DNA of 64,000 bases from positions 176,110-240,109 of the forward strand of contig CAZTIG010000001.1 of the NCBI GenBank assembly GCA_964613665.1. Reading direction: 5' to 3'. Origin of the DNA: CAZQFV01 sp964613665 (lineage in GTDB: Bacteria; Chloroflexota; Chloroflexia; DTKN01). Each line of letters starts with the position of its first letter. The stretch's first letter is position 1. A program made the position numbers and the translations under genes. Positions 50,282-59,081 of the stretch are shown here, piece after piece. Below the pieces are notes generated by a model that did not search any database, was not told the DNA's origin, and saw only the letters and a list, made by a program, of their open reading frames with translations.

Positions 50282-51355
50282 CTACTCCTCCACGATGCGG
50301 GCGATGGCCGGGGCGATTTCCGGCAGCGGCAAGACCTCGTCGGCCAGCCCCTGCTCGGCGACGCTGCGGGGCATGCCGTAGATCAGGCTGGTGGCGCGGT
50401 CCTGGGCGATGGTCCGGCCGCCGACCCGGCGGATGGCCCGGGCGCCTTCTGTGCCGTCGCTGCCCATGCCGGTGAGGATGATCCCCAGCGTGCGCGGGCC
50501 GAAGAGGCCGGCCGCGTCGGCCATGGTCACGTCGGCGGCCGGCCGCAGGGTGCCGCGCGGCGGGGAGTCGTCCAGGTGGATGGAGAGGTGGCCCGCCGAT
50601 GGCTCGCCCTGCAGCACGAGGTGGTGGCCGCCGGGGGCGATGTAGGCGTGGCCGGGCCGGAAGGCGGCGCCCTCCTCGGCCTCGGCGACGGCCAGCGCCG
50701 AGCGCTCGTTGAGTCGCCCGGCCAGGGAGCGGGTGAAGCCGGCCGGCATGTGCTGGACCACCAGCAGGCCGGCGCTGGGGCAGGCCGGCAGCGCCGTCAG
50801 CACCCGTTCCAGCGCCGGGGGGCCGCCGGTGGACGCGCCGATCACCACGGCCCAGGACGGGCTGCCCTCCGCAGCGACGCCGCGCTGGGCGCGCCCTGCG
50901 ACGGCTTTCTTTCCCTCAGCCCGTGCCGGCGACTCCTCTTCGTCCAGGTGCAGCTGCCGCAGGTTGGCCAGAGGCGCCATGCGCAGCTTTTGCAGGAGCT
51001 CCTCCTTCACCTTGTACAGGTCGACGGAGATCGTCCCCGACGGCTTGCGCACGAAATCCACGGCCCCCATGCGCAGAGCCCGCACCGCCAGGCCGGGGTC
51101 GCGCAGGCCGGTGAGCATCACCACCGGCGTGGGGATCTCGCTCATGACATACCCCAGCACCTCCAGCCCCGACATGCCCGGCATCTCCACGTCCAGGGTG
51201 ACCACGTCGGGGCGGAGCTGGTGGATCAGCCGGATGGCTTCCTGGCCGTCGGCGGCCTCGTCCACGACCTCGATGCCGGGGTCCGACGCCAGCAGATCCC
51301 GAATCAGTCGCCGCATCAGCTTGGAATCGTCCACCACCAGCACGCGCAGGCGCAT
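50282..51355 (-). CDS. cheB: Chemotaxis response regulator and protein-glutamate methylesterase CheB
   Basis: A 357-residue protein starting MRLRVLVVDDSKLMRRLIRD, its ATG overlapping the cheY stop by one base (TGATG). The receiver domain has phosphoacceptor Asp55 in VVTLDVEMPG; after a linker the methylesterase carries Ser in VIGASTGGPPAL, His in VVQHMPAGFT and Asp in TGMGSDGTEG. It removes methyl groups from receptor glutamates as the counterpart to CheR. Longer in-frame starts upstream are shadows of cheY. Confidence 0.96.
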   Translation of the reverse strand: MRLRVLVVDDSKLMRRLIRDLLASDPGIEVVDEAADGQEAIRLIHQLRPDVVTLDVEMPGMSGLEVLGYVMSEIPTPVVMLTGLRDPGLAVRALRMGAVDFVRKPSGTISVDLYKVKEELLQKLRMAPLANLRQLHLDEEESPARAEGKKAVAGRAQRGVAAEGSPSWAVVIGASTGGPPALERVLTALPACPSAGLLVVQHMPAGFTRSLAGRLNERSALAVAEAEEGAAFRPGHAYIAPGGHHLVLQGEPSAGHLSIHLDDSPPRGTLRPAADVTMADAAGLFGPRTLGIILTGMGSDGTEGARAIRRVGGRTIAQDRATSLIYGMPRSVAEQGLADEVLPLPEIAPAIARIVEE

Positions 51356-51720
51356 CAGCCCTCCAGCACCTTCTGCACTGCCTCCAGCACCTTCCCCGGG
51401 ACGAACGGCTTGAGCACAAAGTCGCGTGCTCCGGCCTGCAGCGCCTCCATGATCGGCTCGTCCTGGCCCAGGGCGCTGCACATCACGATGCGCGCGGACG
51501 GGTCCGCGGCTACGATCTCGCGCACCGCGGCGATGCCGTCCATCTCCGGCATGGTGATGTCCATGACCACCAGGTCCGGCCGGAGCTGTCCATACAGTTC
51601 CACCGCCTCGCGCCCGTTCCTGGCCTCGCCCACGATCTCGAACGCGGCCCCGGCCAGGATGTCGCGCAGCATGCGCCGCATGAAGGAGGTATCGTCCACG
51701 AGCAGAATACGGCCGGCCAT
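51355..51720 (-). CDS. cheY: Single-domain response regulator CheY
   Basis: A 121-residue receiver domain, MAGRILLVDDTSFMRRMLRD. Acidic pocket Asp9-Asp10, phosphoacceptor Asp54 (VVMDITMPEMDG), Ser82 (VMCSALG) and Lys104 (VLKPF) are all in place. It lies 109 bp after cheW, the largest gap inside the operon, and overlaps cheB. Confidence 0.95.
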   Translation of the reverse strand: MAGRILLVDDTSFMRRMLRDILAGAAFEIVGEARNGREAVELYGQLRPDLVVMDITMPEMDGIAAVREIVAADPSARIVMCSALGQDEPIMEALQAGARDFVLKPFVPGKVLEAVQKVLEG

Positions 51721-51829
51721 GGGACCTGTCCTTCGCTAGAGCGTTTCCTTCTCTCTGACCTGGTACCTTGGTGGTCCGCTCGTCTTGCTGCCCTGGTAGT
51801 CGACCGGGGATGCCGTCCGGCGGCCAGGG

Positions 51830-52321
51830 TCACGCCTCATCGCCGGCCGCCAGCTCCTGCATCTGCCGGCGCTCCGCCGGGCTCAGCACCTCGCGCAGGT
51901 CCAGTATGATCAGCAGGCGGTCGTCCTCCCGGCCGACGCCCTGGACAAAGACGCCGCTGATCTGCGCCACCATGGGCGGCGGCGGCTCGATGCGGTTCGT
52001 GGGAAACCAGCGGATGTCGCTGACCGCGTCGACGATCAGCGCGGCGCGCTGGGTGCCCATTTCCACGATGAGCAGGCGCGCACGTGCGGCCGGCCCGGCC
52101 GCGCCCAGCCCGAGTCGCTTTTTCAGGTCCAGGACGGGGATGACCTGGCCGCGCACGTTGACCACGCCCTCCAGAAAGGCTGGCGCGCGGGGCACCCAGG
52201 TGAGCGGATGCTCGGCCAGCGGTTCCACCCGCCAGACCTGCTCGATCGGCACGGCGAACTCGACCTGGTCGAGGGCAAAGACGATCAGTTGGATGCGGGT
52301 TCGTTCGCGTAGTTCGGACAT
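51830..52321 (-). CDS. cheW: Chemotaxis coupling protein CheW
   Basis: A 163-residue CheW domain starting MSELRERTRIQLIVFALDQV, with EFAVPIEQVWRVEPL, the NVRGQVIPVLDLKKRLGL core, and LLIVEMGTQRAALIVDAV, the usual second half. It links receptors to CheA. Its first 37 bp overlap the end of the upstream GAF receptor gene in another frame. Confidence 0.95.
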   Translation of the reverse strand: MSELRERTRIQLIVFALDQVEFAVPIEQVWRVEPLAEHPLTWVPRAPAFLEGVVNVRGQVIPVLDLKKRLGLGAAGPAARARLLIVEMGTQRAALIVDAVSDIRWFPTNRIEPPPPMVAQISGVFVQGVGREDDRLLIILDLREVLSPAERRQMQELAAGDEA

Positions 52322-54366
52322 CCGCTCGCTCCTGTGGGCCCGCCCGGGCGCTCGTCGGCCCCCGTGGATACTGCCGAGACGCCCTCGGCCAAGCGCGTGG
52401 TGTACTCAACCGCCGCCCGCGCTTCTTCCATCTGCTGCGCTGCCTCGCCGGTCTCGCTGATGATCTGCCGGCTGATCGCGGCGATCTCCCCGGCGGCGTG
52501 CGCCGACGACTCGGCCAGCCGGCGCACCTCGTCGGCCACGATGGCGAACCCCAGCCCATGGCCGCCGGCCCGGGCGGCCTCGATGGCCGCGTTGAGGGCC
52601 AGCAGGTCGGTCTGCTCGGCAAAGCGCTCCAGCTGTTCCACGAACCGGCCGATCGATCGGGAGTGTTCCTCCAGCGCGTGGATGCCCTCCGCGCAGGTCC
52701 GCACCAGCTCCTGCGCCCGGTTCGAAGCCGCCAGCACGTGGCCGGAGAGATCGCCGAGCTGCTGTACCTGTTGGCGGAGCTGCCGGTCGAGGTCGGCGTT
52801 CTCGATGGCGATGGCCGCCTGGCCGGCGAATGCGGCCATGACCTCCAGGTCGTGGGGACGGAAGGCCCCCACCGTGCGCAGGTTGTCCATGGAGAGCACG
52901 CCGACCGTGCGGCCGCGCACCTGGATCGGGACGGCGGCCATGGCGCAGATCTCCTCCACCTCCGGCAGGCCGGCGCGAAAGGCGTGTAGCCGTGTGCGGG
53001 CATCGTCGAGCGTCTCCGGCCGGCCCGTCTGCACCACGCGGCCGGCGACACCCTGGCCGACGCGGATGCGCACGGTGTCGATGACCTCCTGGCCGTAGCC
53101 ATAGGCGGCAGCGATCTGTAGCTGCTGCCCGTCGTCATCGAGCAGGTGTAGCGAGCCCTTGTCCGCGGCCGGCAAAGCCTCGGCGCAGGCCCGCACGATC
53201 CCGTTCAGCACGGCGGCCAGGTCGCGCGCCCGGCTGACCTGCTGGCTGGCCTCGAAGAGCCCGCGGGCCTCCTCCAGGCGCTGCGACAGCTCGGCAAAGA
53301 GCCGCGTGTTCTCGATGGCCGCGGCGGACTGGTGGACGATCATCTCCAGCACCTGGCGGTGATGCTCATCAAAGGCGTCGGGCTCGTAGCTCTGGGCCGC
53401 GATCACGCCCACCGTCTCGCCGCGCACCACCATGGGGACGCCCAGCAGGGAGCGCGGCAGATCGCCCCGCTGCACGGCAGTCTGGCGCAGCTCGGCGGGA
53501 GCCTCGCGCTCCCAGTCGCGGATCAGGAGCGCCTCGCCGTGGTCCAGTATCCAGCCGGTCACCCCGCTGCGCTCTGCCTTCTTCCGGCGGATGGGGGCCT
53601 GCCGCTCGCCCTTGTCGTAAGTCAGGCCGATGGAGATTTCGTCGGTCTCGCGGTCGTAGAGGGCCACGTAAAAGGCCGAGGTGTCCATGACCACGCTGGC
53701 CTGCTCGTAGATGGACTGCTGGATCTCCTCCAGGCTCAGGTGTAGGGACGAGGTGGCCCCGAGGCGGTAGAGGACCTCCACCTCCTCGGCCCGCCGGCAG
53801 GTCTCCTGGTAGAGACGGGCGTTGCGGATAGCGATGGCCACCTGCGCGGCGATGGTGGAGAAGAGGGCCAGGTCCTGTTCGTCGTAGCAGTTCTCGCGCT
53901 CGTAGCTTTGGATCGTCATGACGCCCACGACCTGGTCGGCGGCCAGGAGCGGCACGCCTAGCCAGCACTTGGAGGGCTCGCCGATGATCTCGACCCCCTG
54001 CGCCCGGCAGAACGACTCGCGGGCCTGGTCGGTCGGCAGCAGCAGGGGGATGCGGTTGCGGATGATGTACCCGGTCAGGCCGGCCGCCACCTTGTGGCGG
54101 GTGACAGGAGCGCGCTGGCCGCGTTCCATGTCAAAGAGGAAAACGAACTCGTCGGTCCTGTCCTCGTACGTCGCGATGTAGAAGTTGGCCGTGTCAAAGA
54201 TGCGGCTGACCTGCTCGTACACCGTCTCCAGCACCTCCTCCAGCTCCAGGCTGGAGGCAACGGCCTGGCTGACGGCCAGGATGGTGTCGGTGTCCAGGCT
54301 GCGGCGCGACTCGGACCGGCCCGTGCGGGCGAACCACCGTTTCCACCAGGGTGTCGTGGCTGTCAT
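52285..54366 (-). CDS. Soluble chemoreceptor with three GAF domains
   Basis: A 693-residue protein starting MTATTPWWKRWFARTGRSES, without any membrane helix. Three GAF domains lie at about 35-190, 210-360 and 375-525 (LGVPLLAADQVVGVMTIQSY is the end of the first). The C-terminal ~130 residues are a short methyl-accepting signalling hairpin (LLALNAAIEAARAG, FAIVADEVRRLAESS), shorter than in standard receptors and with little room for methylation helices. It is a cytoplasmic sensor, perhaps of small molecules, redox or light. Overlaps cheW at its end and the previous receptor gene at its start (ATGA). Confidence 0.9.
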   Translation of the reverse strand: MTATTPWWKRWFARTGRSESRRSLDTDTILAVSQAVASSLELEEVLETVYEQVSRIFDTANFYIATYEDRTDEFVFLFDMERGQRAPVTRHKVAAGLTGYIIRNRIPLLLPTDQARESFCRAQGVEIIGEPSKCWLGVPLLAADQVVGVMTIQSYERENCYDEQDLALFSTIAAQVAIAIRNARLYQETCRRAEEVEVLYRLGATSSLHLSLEEIQQSIYEQASVVMDTSAFYVALYDRETDEISIGLTYDKGERQAPIRRKKAERSGVTGWILDHGEALLIRDWEREAPAELRQTAVQRGDLPRSLLGVPMVVRGETVGVIAAQSYEPDAFDEHHRQVLEMIVHQSAAAIENTRLFAELSQRLEEARGLFEASQQVSRARDLAAVLNGIVRACAEALPAADKGSLHLLDDDGQQLQIAAAYGYGQEVIDTVRIRVGQGVAGRVVQTGRPETLDDARTRLHAFRAGLPEVEEICAMAAVPIQVRGRTVGVLSMDNLRTVGAFRPHDLEVMAAFAGQAAIAIENADLDRQLRQQVQQLGDLSGHVLAASNRAQELVRTCAEGIHALEEHSRSIGRFVEQLERFAEQTDLLALNAAIEAARAGGHGLGFAIVADEVRRLAESSAHAAGEIAAISRQIISETGEAAQQMEEARAAVEYTTRLAEGVSAVSTGADERPGGPTGASGCPNYANEPASN

Positions 54367-55967
54367 CTTCTACCCCCCTCGGAGAGGCCGGTGACCGAGC
54401 GGTCGAGCTGGGCCGCCAGGCCGGCCAGGTCTTGCACGGCCCGGCCGAACTCGGCAAAGGAGGAGACCTGCTGCTCGACTGCGGCAGCGGTCTCCTCGGC
54501 GCCGGCGGCGGTCTGCTCGGCGGTGCTGGCGACCTCGCCGGCGGCGCGGACGATCTGCTGGTGGATCTCGAGCTGCTGGCGGGAGAGGTGCTCCATCGTG
54601 CCGGCCAGCTCGTCGGTGCGGGCGATGACGGTGGTCATGCCGTCCAGCGCCTCCTGGAGGGTGGCGATGGACTCCTGGCCGCGCCGGACGCGGTCGCTGC
54701 CGGCCTGGACGGCCTGGACCACCTGGGCGATGTCGGCCTGGATCTGCGCCACCATGTCGGCGACGCGCTCGGCGGAGCTGGAGGAAGATGCCGCCAGCTT
54801 CTTGACCTCGCTGGCGACGACGGCAAAGCCGCGGCCGTGCTCGCCGGCGCGGGCGGCCTCGATGGCGGCGTTGAGCGCCAGGAGGCCGGTGCGCTCGGCG
54901 AAGCGATCGATGGCCGCGGCGACCTCGGCGATCTGCCCGGAGCGCTGGCCCAGGGCCAGCAGCGAGGATTGCGCAGAATCAAACACGGCGGCGATCTCCT
55001 GCATGCGGTTCGTGGCCTCGACAGAGGCGTTGCGCCCCAGGTCGGCGGTGGCGACCGACTCGGCCGAGGCCCGGCGGGTCTCCTGGGAGCCCTGGGCGAC
55101 GCGACGGCCGGCCTCGGCCAGGTGCTCCAGGTTCTGGGAGAGGAGCTCGAGCTGGGCGGCCTGCGCGGCGGCGCCCTGGGCGATCTGTTGGACGGTGGCG
55201 GCGATCTGGCCGGCCACCTGGTTCACCTCGGTGGCGCTGGTCTCCAGGCCGGTGGAGGCGTGCGCGAGGCGGCCGGCGGCCTCCTTCACCTGGCGGCGCA
55301 GGTGTCCCAGCAGCCGGCGCACCCGCTCCTCCGCCCGGTTCACCTGGCCGCTCATGTTGGAGACGAGCAGGGCGGCCACGTTGAGCATGCCGGCCAGCGA
55401 CAGAACCGTGCCGACGACGGCCCGGAAGTCGAGGTAGAGGTCATGGCGGTAGGCCGGTGCCAGGAAGGCCAGGTGAGGCAGCCAGCCGTAGTACTCGGCC
55501 AGGGAGGTGAGGGCAAAAACGGCCGCGCCCAGGTTGGCCTGGAGAAAGGTACCGCGGCGGTGGAGCAGCATGCCCGAGAGCACCACGGCCAGCACAGGTG
55601 CGTAGAAGAGCGGGTACTCCACCCCGCCGTTGGAATAGACCAGCAGATTGAGCGCCAGGACGTCGCACAGCGCCTGCAGGTAGCACTGCCAGCGCAGGCT
55701 GCGATCGAGGCGATCGGGGCTCATGTGGCTCTGGCGGGTGCGGTGGATCCACACGAAAAAGGCCAGGTTGTACAGCAGGGCCAGCGGCACGACGAGCCAG
55801 GGAAACCACTGGGCCGTGTTGCCGGTGTAGCCGACGAGCTGCGTGACCATGTCCGAGAGGGCGACCCCGGCCAGGGCGAACCAGCGTAGGAAGATCATGC
55901 GCCGGACGCGGTTGATCTGAGACTGGGCTCGCTCCAGGGCATCGTGGTCCGTTCCGTTTGCCGTCAT
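54363..55967 (-). CDS. Methyl-accepting chemotaxis protein with a six-helix membrane sensor
   Basis: A 534-residue protein starting MTANGTDHDALERAQSQINR. Residues about 25-200 contain six hydrophobic helices with short loops, a MASE-like membrane sensor rather than a periplasmic domain. The signalling hairpin follows (LLALNAAIEAARAGEHGRGF, FAVVASEVKKLA), ending with coiled-coil segments. The ligand could be a membrane-soluble compound or an energy state. It lies 46 bp after the dCache receptor gene. Confidence 0.92.
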   Translation of the reverse strand: MTANGTDHDALERAQSQINRVRRMIFLRWFALAGVALSDMVTQLVGYTGNTAQWFPWLVVPLALLYNLAFFVWIHRTRQSHMSPDRLDRSLRWQCYLQALCDVLALNLLVYSNGGVEYPLFYAPVLAVVLSGMLLHRRGTFLQANLGAAVFALTSLAEYYGWLPHLAFLAPAYRHDLYLDFRAVVGTVLSLAGMLNVAALLVSNMSGQVNRAEERVRRLLGHLRRQVKEAAGRLAHASTGLETSATEVNQVAGQIAATVQQIAQGAAAQAAQLELLSQNLEHLAEAGRRVAQGSQETRRASAESVATADLGRNASVEATNRMQEIAAVFDSAQSSLLALGQRSGQIAEVAAAIDRFAERTGLLALNAAIEAARAGEHGRGFAVVASEVKKLAASSSSSAERVADMVAQIQADIAQVVQAVQAGSDRVRRGQESIATLQEALDGMTTVIARTDELAGTMEHLSRQQLEIHQQIVRAAGEVASTAEQTAAGAEETAAAVEQQVSSFAEFGRAVQDLAGLAAQLDRSVTGLSEGGRR

Positions 55968-56013
55968 CGTGTCCGCCTTGCAGGGTCGTGGGTCTGCACG
56001 TGGATGCTCCTCA

Positions 56014-58155
56014 TCATGATGCTTTGTCCGGCCCTCCGCCCCCAGGGGCGGGCTCCGCGGCGGCGTCGTCCGGCGCCAGCCGCTCGGCCAGCTCCTGCAG
56101 GTGGAGCGACAGGCCGGCCAAGTCCTGGCTCGAGGCGCTCACCTGCCCAAAGGCTGCCGTCTGGGTCTCCACGGAGGCCGCCATCTCCTCGGCGGCGGCC
56201 GAGTTCTTCTCGGCGATCACCGCCAGGCGGTTGATGGTCTCGACCAGCGCGCGCGAGGCGCCGCCCTGCCGCGTGGCCGTCTGCACCATCTCGCCGGCCA
56301 TGGAGACGATCTGTACGATGGCGTCGTGAGACTGGGCCACGGCCCCGTTGATCGCGTCCATGCTCTGGCGGATGGCCTCGTTCAGTGTGCCTACCTCCGC
56401 CAGTGCCTGCCGGGAGCTCTCGGCCAGGCGGCGCACCTCGTCGGCGACGACGGCGAAGCTCTCCCCCATGTCGCCGGCACGGGCCGCCTCGATCGTGGCG
56501 TTGAGAGCCAGCATGTTGGTCTGGCGGCTGAACTTCTCGATCTTGCGCACAAAAGCCTCGATGCGGCCGGAGTGCTCGCGGGCCGTAGCCACTGCGCGCT
56601 CGGTCTCTTCAGCGATGCGGCGCATGTGCTCCGCAGAACGCTCCATGCGCTGGGAGAGATCGCCCAGCTGGCCGATCTCGTGGTCCAGCCCTTGGATCTC
56701 GCCGGCAGTGCTCTGGACTTGGCCCATCTGCTCGTAGGCGTCGCGGGCCATCGACTGCACCGTGGCCGAGACCTCCTCGGCCGAGGCGCTCAACTGCTCG
56801 GTGGCTGCCGCGAGCTCCTCTGCCGAGGAGGAGACAGTCGCGGCGTCCCCGCGGACGGCGTCGGCGGTGTGGAGCAGTGTTGCCAGCTGGTGCTGTTGGG
56901 CGTTGAGCGACTCGACCAGGCGATCGAGCATGGCGTTGATGCCCTGGGCCAACCGGCCCAACTCGTCCTCCTGCCGCAGGTGCATACGCTCGTCGTAGTG
57001 GCCGTCGCGGACCCGCGTGGCCAGCCCGGCCAGCCGGCGCACCGGCCCGGTGAAGGCGCGGCTCAGGAGCACCGCCACGGCGCATGCCACCAGCATCGTC
57101 CCGGCGGTGACGATCAGCAGCCCCGTACGGAGCTGGTTCAGGGGGGCCATGAAGTCGGCGTCGCTGACGGTGATGCACAGCACCCAGTCGTTGGCCGCGA
57201 TCTTGTGGGCCGGTTTGAGCCCCTGGGGCTTGCCCACCGGCACGGCCACCCCGGTCTTCCACGTCTTCTGAACGTCCCAGTAGTAGTGGACGATGCTCCG
57301 CGACGGGTCGTCCAACGAGGCTTCCGGGGCCCCTTCGATGAACACTGCCAGGGCCCCCAGTCCTCCAGGATCCTTGGCGATCTCCTGCTCGCCGTACAGG
57401 CGCTCGCGGTTGGCCTGGGCGATGCGCGCGGATTGCCGGGGGTCGTCCAGCGGATAGATCGAGTAGAAGACGTACTGGTGAGTCGGGTGCCCTGTGGTCT
57501 TGTCGCGCAGGCCGTGGGCGATGGTGACCATGTTGTTGTCTACGAGAAAGGCATAGCCGCTGGCGCGCACGGCGATGGGGTCCACCAGGTCCCAGAGCGA
57601 GCTGGCCGGCACCCGGCCCACCAGGACCTGGCCGGCCGGCCCTGTCGCCGTCGGGACGGGCACATACATGACCAGGAGTGGGTAGGGCGCGTCGCCGTAC
57701 GTCCGCAGGCGGGAGACGCCGGCCATGCGGCTGGCGGCATCCGTGTACCACGCTTCCCCCGACCAGTCCTGGCCGATGAGGGAGCGGCTGGTGGAGGCCA
57801 CGACGCGGCCGTGCAGGTCGAGCAGGTCGAGGTCGTACAGGTACGGCATGGTGCCCTTTTCGGTGAGCAACACCTTCTGCCAAAGCTCGGCGTCGTCCCG
57901 GCCGAAGTCGGCGCCGTTCCTCTCGGCGATGGAGTAGAGCCGCCGCAGGTACTCATCGCGGAAGGCCCCGACCTGGGCGGCCTGCTGCAAGGCGCGCTCG
58001 AGCAGCTCGCGCTCCTGGCTCTGCTGCAGGCTGCTGCGCACCAGCAGGTCGCCGGAAAGCGCCATCAGCGCCAGGCCGAGCAAGAATACGAGCGCGATCA
58101 CGAGGGCCATCTTCCAGGCGATGGGCCAGTTGCGGAAAGAGAGCCATCTTCTCAT
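56014..58155 (-). CDS. Methyl-accepting chemotaxis protein with periplasmic dCache-like sensor and HAMP
   Basis: A 713-residue protein starting MRRWLSFRNWPIAWKMALVI; the start overlaps the cheR stop (ATGA). Helix 1 at about 14-34, an extracytoplasmic dCache-like domain at 40-340 (DLDLLDLHGRVVASTSRS, WYTDAASRMAG), helix 2 at 344-364, HAMP at 365-418, then the signalling hairpin (MLALNATIEAARAGDMGESF, FAVVADEVRRLAESS). A classical transmembrane receptor, likely for amino acids or other small organic ligands. Confidence 0.94.
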   Translation of the reverse strand: MRRWLSFRNWPIAWKMALVIALVFLLGLALMALSGDLLVRSSLQQSQERELLERALQQAAQVGAFRDEYLRRLYSIAERNGADFGRDDAELWQKVLLTEKGTMPYLYDLDLLDLHGRVVASTSRSLIGQDWSGEAWYTDAASRMAGVSRLRTYGDAPYPLLVMYVPVPTATGPAGQVLVGRVPASSLWDLVDPIAVRASGYAFLVDNNMVTIAHGLRDKTTGHPTHQYVFYSIYPLDDPRQSARIAQANRERLYGEQEIAKDPGGLGALAVFIEGAPEASLDDPSRSIVHYYWDVQKTWKTGVAVPVGKPQGLKPAHKIAANDWVLCITVSDADFMAPLNQLRTGLLIVTAGTMLVACAVAVLLSRAFTGPVRRLAGLATRVRDGHYDERMHLRQEDELGRLAQGINAMLDRLVESLNAQQHQLATLLHTADAVRGDAATVSSSAEELAAATEQLSASAEEVSATVQSMARDAYEQMGQVQSTAGEIQGLDHEIGQLGDLSQRMERSAEHMRRIAEETERAVATAREHSGRIEAFVRKIEKFSRQTNMLALNATIEAARAGDMGESFAVVADEVRRLAESSRQALAEVGTLNEAIRQSMDAINGAVAQSHDAIVQIVSMAGEMVQTATRQGGASRALVETINRLAVIAEKNSAAAEEMAASVETQTAAFGQVSASSQDLAGLSLHLQELAERLAPDDAAAEPAPGGGGPDKAS

Positions 58156-58961
58156 GCATCCCCCTTGCGGTAGATGTGCTCGCGCAGGTCGACGGGCACG
58201 AGGTGCCGGCCCCAAGTGATGGGCAGCATCTCCGTCTTGCCGAGTACGAGCAGTCCCTGCGCCCGCAGCGCCTGGTGGAAGCAGTGGTAGAGCCGCTCCT
58301 GTTGCTCGCGGTCAAAGTAGATCAGCACGTTTCGGCACAGGATCAGGTCCAGGTCGTGCGGGATGGGGTCGCAGGTCAGGTCGAGCCTGCGGAACGATAC
58401 CCAGGCGCGGAGCTCCCCGGCCAGCTCGCGCGGGCTGCCGGGTGGAAAGTAGCGCTCGACCCAGGCGCGGTAGCGCGGGGGGAGTCCTTGCAGGCTGAGG
58501 GGGTCGTAGCGGCCGGCGCGCCCCTTCTCCAGCGCCCTCTCGTCCATGTCGGTGGCCAGTATCTCCACATGCCAGCGGTCCCAGTCGGCACGCAGGACCT
58601 CGCGCAGCAGGATGGCCAAGGAGTATGGCTCCTCGCCGCCGGCGCAGCCGGCGCTCCAGGCGAGCAGCCGGCGCGTCGCGGCGCGAGAGCGCACCAGCTC
58701 GGGGAGGAAGCGGGTTTCCAGCGCCTCGAAGGTGGCGCCGTCGCGAAAGTACCGCGTCAGGTTGATTGCCAGGGCCTTGAGCAGCGCGCCGTACTCGGCG
58801 GGCTCGGCGCGCAGGAGGCGTCCGTAGGCCGCATAGTCGGCGCAGCCGCGGGCGCGCAGGCGCACGGCCAGCCGCCGCTCCAGGAAGGAGGGTTTGTACG
58901 AGCCCAGGTCGACCCCGCGCTCGCGGCGGATCTGTTCCAGCAGCTCGTCCAGTCTCTGCAT
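58152..58961 (-). CDS. cheR: Chemotaxis protein methyltransferase CheR
   Basis: A 269-residue enzyme starting MQRLDELLEQIRRERGVDLG. An N-terminal helical domain precedes the SAM-binding domain: LLAWSAGCAGGEEPYSLAI (usually GCSTGEEPYS), ILATDMDERAL, and LILCRNVLIYFD. It methylates receptor glutamates. First gene of the chemosensory operon, with a clear promoter 40-70 bp upstream. Confidence 0.95.
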   Translation of the reverse strand: MQRLDELLEQIRRERGVDLGSYKPSFLERRLAVRLRARGCADYAAYGRLLRAEPAEYGALLKALAINLTRYFRDGATFEALETRFLPELVRSRAATRRLLAWSAGCAGGEEPYSLAILLREVLRADWDRWHVEILATDMDERALEKGRAGRYDPLSLQGLPPRYRAWVERYFPPGSPRELAGELRAWVSFRRLDLTCDPIPHDLDLILCRNVLIYFDREQQERLYHCFHQALRAQGLLVLGKTEMLPITWGRHLVPVDLREHIYRKGDA

Positions 58962-59003
58962 GTCCCTGCTCCGGTCCAGGCGGCGGGTTCTCGCAGCAGC
59001 GCC

Positions 59004-59032
59004 ATTGTATCCCAGGACGGCGCCTTTTTCAA
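59004..59032 (-). promoter_or_regulatory. Promoter of the chemosensory operon
   Basis: Minus strand TTGAAA (59032-59027), 17-nt spacer, TACAAT (59009-59004), about 37 nt from transcription start to the cheR ATG. Confidence 0.8.
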
Positions 59033-59081
59033 GGGCGAGCGCGTCAAGGAGCCACGCGCCCGCGTCGCCCCCGAGGCTATC

